A stretch of DNA of 64,000 bases, taken from contig NZ_JAAKGS010000001.1 in the NCBI RefSeq assembly GCF_011043555.1, positions 620,001 to 684,000 on the forward strand, read 5' to 3'. Positions 57,888 through 64,000 of the stretch are shown in pieces. Under the pieces are notes generated by a model, which saw nothing but the letters and a program-made list of their open reading frames with translations, was not told where the DNA came from and made no database searches. A program made the position numbers and the translations under genes. The stretch is from Sphingobacterium sp. SGR-19. Lineage in GTDB: Bacteria > Bacteroidota > Bacteroidia > Sphingobacteriales > Sphingobacteriaceae. The stretch's first letter is position 1, and each line of letters begins with the position of its first letter.

Positions 57888-58230
57888 GTGTGTTGGTATG
57901 CCTGCCATAATGAAAGGCTTTTTTGACAGAGCATTTCTACCAGGAATAACTTTTGAAAGCAATAAGAAAGGTATTAGCAAAGGTTTGTTGAATGCAAAAA
58001 CAGCAAGGATTATCACCACAGCAGGAGATTTATCCATTGACACCTATGAAGAGATATATAAGTCAAGTGGACTCGTTCAATTGGAAAAAGGCATTTTAGC
58101 ATATTGTGGTGTATCTTCTATTCAAAGTGCTTTTATCGGACCCCTGTACAACATGAATGAAAATGATAGAATAAAATCCTTGGAGAATATTGCTTCAATG
58201 GCCTTAGATGATGTTAGTAATACTCATTAG
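57888..58230 (+). pseudogene. NAD(P)H-dependent oxidoreductase (Flavodoxin_2 fold), N-terminally truncated
   Basis: Reads VGMPAIMKGFFDRAFLPGIT, then LLNAKTARIITTAGD and LAYCGVSSIQSAFIGP. This is the second half of quinone-reductase-like flavoproteins (PxWW-G-PA-LKG--D). The FMN-binding first half is missing because the XRE fragment is joined in its place. Confidence 0.75.
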
Positions 58231-58311
58231 AACGTAGAATAAGCTAAAGTGATTGTAATCGGTATTTCAATGAATATGAGTATATTTATCGTCTATCTAA
58301 AAGTTAGACAA

Positions 58312-58755
58312 ATGGTACAATTTTTCAGGGAACTCTTCGATTACAATCTCGAATGCAACCAAAAATTAGCGCAGATGATAGTCTCCCTACAAGAGCAACT
58401 GCCGGAAAAGGTTATCGGATTATATAGCCACATACTTGACGCGCACCAGATCTGGAACAACAGGATTCATGCACGAGAAAAAACTTTCGGTGTATGGCAG
58501 ATCCACGACACTACTGATTTCATAAATCTGGACCTAAAAAACTACAGACATTCGTTAAGTATTTTGGAGAGCTCCGACCTCACTCAAGTTATAAATTACA
58601 AAAACAGTACTGGACGGCATTTTAATTCCTCTATCCGGGACATTATTTTTCATGTTATCAATCATTCTACTTATCACCGCGCGCAGATTGCAATAGAGTT
58701 CAGGCAGAATAATCTGGATCCTTTGATGACAGATTATATTATGATGAAGAGGTAG
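58312..58755 (+). CDS. DinB-superfamily (YfiT-like) protein
   Basis: 147 residues from MVQFFRELFDYN; earlier ATG codons give an unlikely extension. Four-helix-bundle pattern with the metal-binding histidines at HILDAHQIWNNRI and FHVINHSTYHRAQI. Such proteins are small metal-dependent thiol transferases or stress proteins. No relation to the DinB polymerase at 31 kb. Confidence 0.8.
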   Translation: MVQFFRELFDYNLECNQKLAQMIVSLQEQLPEKVIGLYSHILDAHQIWNNRIHAREKTFGVWQIHDTTDFINLDLKNYRHSLSILESSDLTQVINYKNSTGRHFNSSIRDIIFHVINHSTYHRAQIAIEFRQNNLDPLMTDYIMMKR

Positions 58756-59064
58756 TTTTCCACGAGGTCAGTTTCATTCAAGGGATCATCGTTCTCTAAC
58801 AATGCTTTATCTAGCTTCCAATTGGTAATGTGTTATATATATCTGGCAGCATCGGGAAAGTTCTTGATTTGTTTCAAGAGTTGTTCGATATCTGCCACGG
58901 TGTTCTTCAAAAAAGCTTGATGCTATATTTACGAATTTTGTGGACCATCGTCTTTCTCGCTTGACAGCACGGTTTATTAGAAGACAAGGGCAAATAAAGA
59001 ATTTTTCTTATATTGGTTGATAAACAATCATATTAAATAGAATAAAAGAAAGTCTTTTGTAACC
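58756..59064. other. Intergenic stretch
   Basis: No gene. Around 58888-58950 (leftward) a short stretch resembles one near 45045-45115; both contain an ADIE-coding segment. It may be a common remnant. Confidence 0.35.
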
Positions 59065-60150
59065 ATGAAGCCAATTTTGTTAAGCATTTTTTTGATTTTA
59101 ATCAGCCATATAGTTTCTGCTGACGTTCCTTTACGGTTGGCTGTAGCTGGGCTAAGCCACGGGCACGTCGACTGGGTCTTCAACAGAAAAGACAAAAAGG
59201 ATGTGGCTGTAATTGGCATTTATGAAACCAATCCACAGTTGATTGATCATTATGCTAAACGGTACCAGCTAGATAAAACTCTTTTCTTTACCGATTTGCA
59301 AGAAATGTTGGATGAAGTCAAACCGGACGCGGTGTCAGCATTCGGCGCTATTAACGAACACATTGTTGTGGTACGTGCCTGCGCACCGCGACAGATCCAT
59401 GTGATGGTGGAAAAACCGCTGGCAACGACCGTGGCGGATGCTAAAGAGATAAAAGAACTCGCTGAACGATATAAGATACATGTTCTGACAAATTTTGAAA
59501 CGTCATGGTATGAAAGCAATCAGCAGATTAAAGAAATATTAGAAGAAGGACAATTGGGAGAAATACGAAAAGTGATAGTGAATGACGGGCATCAAGGACC
59601 AAAAGAAATCGGGGTCAGCAAAGAATTCTTAGAAATACTAATCGATCCGGCAAAGAATGGAGCGGGTGCATTGGTAGATTTCGGATGCTATGGAGCGAAC
59701 TTAATGACCTGGTTGATGAACGGCCATAGACCTCTTTCAGTGACGGCGGTAATACATCAAAATAAACCACACATCTACAAAAATGTAGATGACGAAGCAA
59801 CCATCGTTCTACAATATCCAAAAGCGCAATGTCTGATTCAGGCTTCGTGGAATTGGCCATTTCCTAGAAAGGATATGGAAGTATACGGCACCAAAGGTTA
59901 TGCAATAGCTCTTGATGCAACAACTTTACAACAGCGCTTGCTGGGAAACAATAAAGAAGAACGAAAGGAACTTCCTGCAAGACCGGCTCCGTTTGATGAT
60001 CCATTTTCTGTATTAGCCGCTGTGGCGAATGGTTCTTTAATATTGAACAAACTTGATCTTTATGAATTAACCGTTAATTGCATAGTTGTCGAAATCCTCG
60101 ATGCGGCAATGCAATCGGCAAAACAGAAAAGAACTGTATTCTTAAAATAA
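59065..60150 (+). CDS. Gfo/Idh/MocA-family oxidoreductase, exported
   Basis: 361 residues. Signal peptide (ILLSIFLILISHIVSADVPL), then a Rossmann domain (LAVAGLSHGHVDWVF in place of the GxGxxG loop) and the family motif MVEKPLATT; the C-terminal domain contains GAGALVDFGCYGANLMTWL, with the typical DxGxH-like helix. Substrates are usually sugars or inositols; periplasmic members are frequent in Bacteroidota. It is monocistronic. Confidence 0.85.
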   Translation: MKPILLSIFLILISHIVSADVPLRLAVAGLSHGHVDWVFNRKDKKDVAVIGIYETNPQLIDHYAKRYQLDKTLFFTDLQEMLDEVKPDAVSAFGAINEHIVVVRACAPRQIHVMVEKPLATTVADAKEIKELAERYKIHVLTNFETSWYESNQQIKEILEEGQLGEIRKVIVNDGHQGPKEIGVSKEFLEILIDPAKNGAGALVDFGCYGANLMTWLMNGHRPLSVTAVIHQNKPHIYKNVDDEATIVLQYPKAQCLIQASWNWPFPRKDMEVYGTKGYAIALDATTLQQRLLGNNKEERKELPARPAPFDDPFSVLAAVANGSLILNKLDLYELTVNCIVVEILDAAMQSAKQKRTVFLK

Positions 60151-60378
60151 CACAAAATCCTTAGCATGGGAAAGCTGGCGGGTAGTAATTTATATCTGCT
60201 TAAGAATATCATGACGAATCCCATGGCAATTCACCAATTCCGGAGGATATGTCCTGCATATATTCTGAAGAGTTGATGTTTTTACCGTGGTCATAATAGC
60301 GCGTCAATTTAAAAACCTCTTCATCGACCGACACTGGACAAGTGCTTTGGAATGAACTATTTTTTGTAATTTTATCGG

Positions 60379-60603
60379 ATGGAAGCACAACCAAACAACC
60401 CTTTACATGGTAAAAGACTTGACACAATTATCGAAGAATTGTTATCGCACTACGGAAGTTGGAAAGCACTAGGCCAAGAGGTACGGATTAATTGTTTCGT
60501 TGATAATCCGAGTCTAAAATCTTCATTGACTTTTTTAAGGAAAACACCCTGGGCACGGAAGAAAGTTGAGGATTTATATCTTACCACTTTTTCAAAGCAA
60601 TAG
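60379..60603 (+). CDS. VF530-family DNA-binding protein
   Basis: 74 residues: [20 protein letters not shown] then [20 protein letters not shown] and [20 protein letters not shown]. Nearly every VF530/DUF2132 landmark is present ([28 protein letters not shown]). A small all-helical fold with reported DNA binding; the biological role is unclear. Confidence 0.9.
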   Translation: MEAQPNNPLHGKRLDTIIEELLSHYGSWKALGQEVRINCFVDNPSLKSSLTFLRKTPWARKKVEDLYLTTFSKQ

Positions 60604-60752
60604 CGCTTGAGAATGAAGGAAAAATGACTAAAGCAACCTACTAAATAACACTAGCTTTTACATCTTTATTGTGCATTGCATGTTCATCGGTCCAAGACTG
60701 CCGGGCTTCAAATAGGCAGGTATTATATAAATGTTATATATTCGAATTCCTG

Positions 60753-63290
60753 CTACTTCGTTTTCAATTTCTGTAAACGTTCTTTTGCTGAAGGAATGAC
60801 ATCATCATCTCCTTCGTAATTTTCGATCACACTTTGCAACGTACTCCTTGCTTGGAGCTTATCGCCTTTGCCCCCATAGGCATCCGCAAGCAGAATGAAA
60901 CTCTTGGCCACCCAGTAATCCTGTGCCGACATATTGTTGATCACATCAAAGGCTGTTTCCTGGGCTTTGTCGTATTCTTTGTTTTCATACTGCAGTCTCC
61001 CGACGCGGTACCGTGCCTCTGCGCCAACCACCGTTTGGTTCTTTAATGCGGCCAGATTCAGTTCTTTCATGGCAGCCTCCATGTTCCCTTCCTGCAGCAA
61101 AGCTCGCCCACTGTATAGGTGTGCCTTGGCAATTTCTTCCTTAGATGACCTATTGTGGCTCTTTACTAACTTCGCGTACTTGGCCGTCTGTTCCAAATCA
61201 CCGAGCTCGAAATAACAAATCATCAGGTTGGTTACCGCGTAGCTATAGTTCTCTCTATATGCTGAGTTGAGCTCCAATTTTTTGAGATGCACAATGGCCT
61301 CGTTGTATTCCTTTAGGCCCAGATACAGCGCAGCAACCGTCAGCAAGGTATTCTCCGTATACTTGCTCGTCCAGTCGTTCAGGATGATGTTCAGGTCGTG
61401 CAGCGCTTCCTTTGGGTTCCCGGTATGGTACAAACTCACCCCACGGATGTAACGGGCATGTTTTTCTTGTCTGGGTTTCGGAAATTTATCAAAATACGCA
61501 TTGATCGCTTCCACAGCCGAGCCGTATTCTCCCCTTGCAAACAGGGAATGGGCAACTTGGAAAGCTAAGTTATCCTGCTCCGCGGTGCTCAGATTGTTGA
61601 TATTGGTGCTGGTCGCGTAACGAATATAGCTCGAAGCATCCCCCTGATCTAGGTAAATGTTTTCAATAGAACGCAGCGCTTGCCCTGCTTCATCGGTTGC
61701 GGCATGTTGCTCCACCACCTTCTGAAACGTGGCTTTCGCCGCTTCGGTGTCACCTTTATTGTACTGGACAAGGCCGATGGTCATCAACGCACGGGGTACA
61801 TAGCTGCTGCGGGGGTACTGTCCGATCATCCGCTGTAGCCCTTCGATAGCGGTATCGTAATCTCCGGTAGTGAAATATGTGTACGGGATCTCAAAGGCCA
61901 CATCATCCGCATAGTTCGAACCCGGAAATTGCTCCACAACGGACCGCAGGGTGCTGAGCTTGGTTTCATTGTCGCCCTGCAATCCAAAGATAACACCTCG
62001 TTGGAACAACGCATAGTCTTGATTGGGAGCTTTGCTGTTGATCAGCTGGTCATAGTATCGGTTGGCTCGGTTGTAATTGCGCATGGACAAATATGAATCG
62101 CCCAAACGTGCGATCACGTCATGACGTACACTTTCGTCTACTGAACTTCCATCCATAGCCAAAAAGCGCTCAAAATAGTCTGCCGCCATGCCAAAGCTGT
62201 TATTGCGAAACGCCGCATAAGCTAGTCCATAATTTGCATAATTATATACTTTAGTGTTTCGTGCGGCGGGCAATCGAAGGAACCGGGAAAAGTTCTCCAC
62301 CGCTTCCCTGTATTTGCGCACTTCATACATCGCCTCCGCTTTCCAGTACGTGGCCAATGCCGCCATTTCTGCATCAATCGGGAATTTTTCCGACCTCATG
62401 AACATGGATATGCTATTTTCGAAGGCACGCTCGTTATAAAATTCCAACGCGCGATAGTACGTTACTTTTTGATAGGTCGAATTGCCCTCCTCCCCCCTGT
62501 TGTTCATCGATTCCAACATACTTACCCCTGCATGGAAGTTACTCGTACCTAACAAAACCTCTGCCGATAGTGTTTCCACACTTTCTTGTTTTTGGCCACC
62601 AGGATCACTGTTTGCATGTTCCCGAGCGAGATATTCGCGGAGGACTTCCTGGGCGACCTCAGCGGAGTCCAATTCATACAATATTTTGGCATAGTTAAAC
62701 AGCGCATCCACTTTCAATACGGGATCGAGATCCAGTCTCGTCGCTTTGAGAAACGCATCTCGTGCACGTTGCTTATCACCGGTTTCTAAGGCGATATGGC
62801 CTAAGGTAATTAGTGAGCCTTGATAAAAGGCATCGGAAGTTTCCAACGTCTCCAAAATAGAGCTCGCTCTGGGATATTCGCCTGCCCGATAAGCCAAATA
62901 GCTGATCCGGTAATTATCGATATTGTTGCGTGAAGCGTTCGGATTTCGTTTCAGTAATTCATCGTTATAAGCTTGTTTATATCGGTTCCTTGCAAGATAT
63001 ATGGAGGTGGCAATCTTTCGCAACTCAATCTCAATTGCTCCCCGGTTGATACGCATATCCGGGCTCCGGCGGACCTTTACGGCATCGGCCAGCATCGGCC
63101 GGTAGTCACGCACGATATCAATGGAATCCATAACGGTAGCTTGCCTTTCGTGCCGTTGTTCACTAGGCTGTTGTTTCTCTTTCTGCTCTTTCTCATCTTG
63201 CTGCGCATACCCCGTAACCAGCAAAGCTGAAAAGACACCCGTAAGCAGGTATTTCAGGTAGTTATAGCCGATGCTTTCTTTCAATATCAT
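60753..63290 (-). CDS. Large exported tetratricopeptide-repeat protein
   Basis: 845 residues from MILKESIGYNYL (a start 10 codons upstream is possible). Signal peptide LLTGVFSALLVTGYAQQ. After an unusual early segment (VMDSIDIVRDYRPMLADAVK), TPR units run almost to the end (ASSILETLETSDAFYQGSLI; KAEAMYEVRKYREAVENFSR; LMTIGLVQYNKGDTEAAKAT). This is a common long Bacteroidota TPR protein, thought to be periplasmic or outer-membrane-associated, possibly an assembly scaffold. No partner gene is adjacent. High GC compared with the defence island, so likely core genome. Confidence 0.8.
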   Translation of the reverse strand: MILKESIGYNYLKYLLTGVFSALLVTGYAQQDEKEQKEKQQPSEQRHERQATVMDSIDIVRDYRPMLADAVKVRRSPDMRINRGAIEIELRKIATSIYLARNRYKQAYNDELLKRNPNASRNNIDNYRISYLAYRAGEYPRASSILETLETSDAFYQGSLITLGHIALETGDKQRARDAFLKATRLDLDPVLKVDALFNYAKILYELDSAEVAQEVLREYLAREHANSDPGGQKQESVETLSAEVLLGTSNFHAGVSMLESMNNRGEEGNSTYQKVTYYRALEFYNERAFENSISMFMRSEKFPIDAEMAALATYWKAEAMYEVRKYREAVENFSRFLRLPAARNTKVYNYANYGLAYAAFRNNSFGMAADYFERFLAMDGSSVDESVRHDVIARLGDSYLSMRNYNRANRYYDQLINSKAPNQDYALFQRGVIFGLQGDNETKLSTLRSVVEQFPGSNYADDVAFEIPYTYFTTGDYDTAIEGLQRMIGQYPRSSYVPRALMTIGLVQYNKGDTEAAKATFQKVVEQHAATDEAGQALRSIENIYLDQGDASSYIRYATSTNINNLSTAEQDNLAFQVAHSLFARGEYGSAVEAINAYFDKFPKPRQEKHARYIRGVSLYHTGNPKEALHDLNIILNDWTSKYTENTLLTVAALYLGLKEYNEAIVHLKKLELNSAYRENYSYAVTNLMICYFELGDLEQTAKYAKLVKSHNRSSKEEIAKAHLYSGRALLQEGNMEAAMKELNLAALKNQTVVGAEARYRVGRLQYENKEYDKAQETAFDVINNMSAQDYWVAKSFILLADAYGGKGDKLQARSTLQSVIENYEGDDDVIPSAKERLQKLKTK

Positions 63291-63320
63291 TGTTCGTCCG
63301 TGTTTCTGAGTTTTTTCCAA

Positions 63321-63651
63321 ACGTTCCTTTGCCGAGGAGATAATATTGTAATCTTTCCCTAACTAGCTATAGCCAAAACTAAAGAATTCCAACCACAATT
63401 ATGTAAATCGTCAGGAAAAAATTGGACGCTAAAAGGTAATTATACGTCATATACAAAAACCAAATGATTCAATTTCACCTTACTTTTGATTGTATTCTAT
63501 ATAATTACTATTTTTTGTAATTTTATTGAATGGACAAACAATCAAATCACACCATTGCATCGCAAACTATTCAAAACAGATCAATGACATTAAAATCAAT
63601 ATTTACCATAAGATGGTGGGCTGGTGCCACCCTATTGTGATAAAAACCGTT
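63321..63651. other. Intergenic stretch between the TPR and AraC genes
   Basis: AT-rich; I see no gene. It should contain both divergent promoters; CAAAnnTA/TAnnTTTG boxes are not clear. Confidence 0.35.
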
Positions 63652-64000
63652 ATGCACAGAGGTATCAGGATCCATGATCGCAAGTATTCTGGAAGTGAGA
63701 TAATAATAAATGATGCTTATTATTATGTACTAATACTAAAACAGGTAAAGAGGGTAGCAATCAATGTAGTGAATTATAAGATTTCGGACTGTTGCATTTT
63801 ATTTCTATCACCATTCCAATTAGCAAAATTTCAAATAAATGAACATTCAAAGGTTAGCATATTGGAATTCCATGCAGATTTTTATTGTATTGAGTATCAC
63901 AAAAAAGAAGTCGCATGTAATGGTGTATTGTTTAACAATATTTTTGAACAACCGTTTATTCATGCGTCTCCAAATTTTAGGGACGAAATGTATACGTTAT
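63652..64000 (+). CDS. AraC-family regulator, N-terminal part (runs off the window)
   Basis: 116 codons from MHRGIRIHDRKYSG, open to the window edge. The first part resembles the sensor domain of Bacteroidota AraC regulators (ILFLSPFQLAKF), and FHADFYCIEYHKKEVACNGV then LFNNIFEQPFI is a characteristic line of this group. The HTH would lie beyond the window. The start is provisional; GTG codons occur upstream. Confidence 0.55.
   Translation, partial: MHRGIRIHDRKYSGSEIIINDAYYYVLILKQVKRVAINVVNYKISDCCILFLSPFQLAKFQINEHSKVSILEFHADFYCIEYHKKEVACNGVLFNNIFEQPFIHASPNFRDEMYTL

Noticed and set aside
1..64000. tRNA or rRNA genes
   Set aside because: No T-loop GGTTCRANNCC with a matching cloverleaf and no rRNA landmark was found.

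Overview
The window looks like chromosomal DNA of a Bacteroidota bacterium, most likely Sphingobacteriaceae (Sphingobacterium, Olivibacter or Pedobacter type). The grounds are a SusC/SusD pair with a TlpA-like thioredoxin, a DUF6520-like peptide, several Bacteroidota-style AraC regulators, and many TAnnTTTG -7 boxes. GC content swings from fairly GC-rich (dnaE, susC) to very AT-rich in the defence genes, which points to a mosaic accessory region.

Layout. 0-9.2 kb: a MauE/DoxX-like membrane protein with a DUF6520-like peptide, then a leftward susC-susD-tlpA operon. The susC leader holds two strictly 11-bp-phased short-repeat arrays and two perfect hairpins. Beyond it lie a candidate structured RNA and two tandem XRE paralogues. 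9.2-27 kb: a defence island with an Abi_2-type HEPN protein, a second HEPN protein in an integron-like cassette, two AbiH proteins, a PD-(D/E)XK-like protein, a TIGR04141/membrane coiled-coil/Ser-Thr kinase operon, and a PHP-SMC ATPase (TrlF type). 27-47 kb: a 1.05-kb lipoprotein module present twice plus a remnant, a XRE/dinB/dnaE mutagenesis cassette, IS3 and IS21 debris, a GHKL ATPase, an AraC regulator with two imine-reductase-like enzymes, an HD hydrolase, and a RhuM-Fic protein. 47-54.6 kb: an HNH/unknown/DUF4407 operon, an SNase lipoprotein, a TPR-containing sensor kinase and its response regulator, a candidate multibranch RNA, and a membrane protein. 54.6-64 kb: GNAT, VOC and two AraC genes, a recombination scar, a DinB-superfamily protein, a Gfo/Idh/MocA oxidoreductase, a VF530 protein, a TPR protein, and the start of an AraC-like gene.

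The most striking regulatory signal is a palindrome, TACGG-N4-CCGTA. It occurs eight times, and in seven cases its centre lies exactly 36.5 bp from the end of a -7 box (35.5 bp in the eighth; one box has a mismatch). These sites precede the TIGR04141-kinase operon, both lipoprotein modules, the HNH-DUF4407 operon, the response regulator gene (from inside the kinase gene) and the membrane protein at 53.7 kb. I infer an activator-controlled regulon linking defence genes with a local two-component system. The second strong oddity is the 10+10 inverted array of TTCGG/CCGAA cores at exact 11-bp spacing upstream of susC.

No tRNA, rRNA, CRISPR array, phage structural gene, integrase or conjugation gene was seen.
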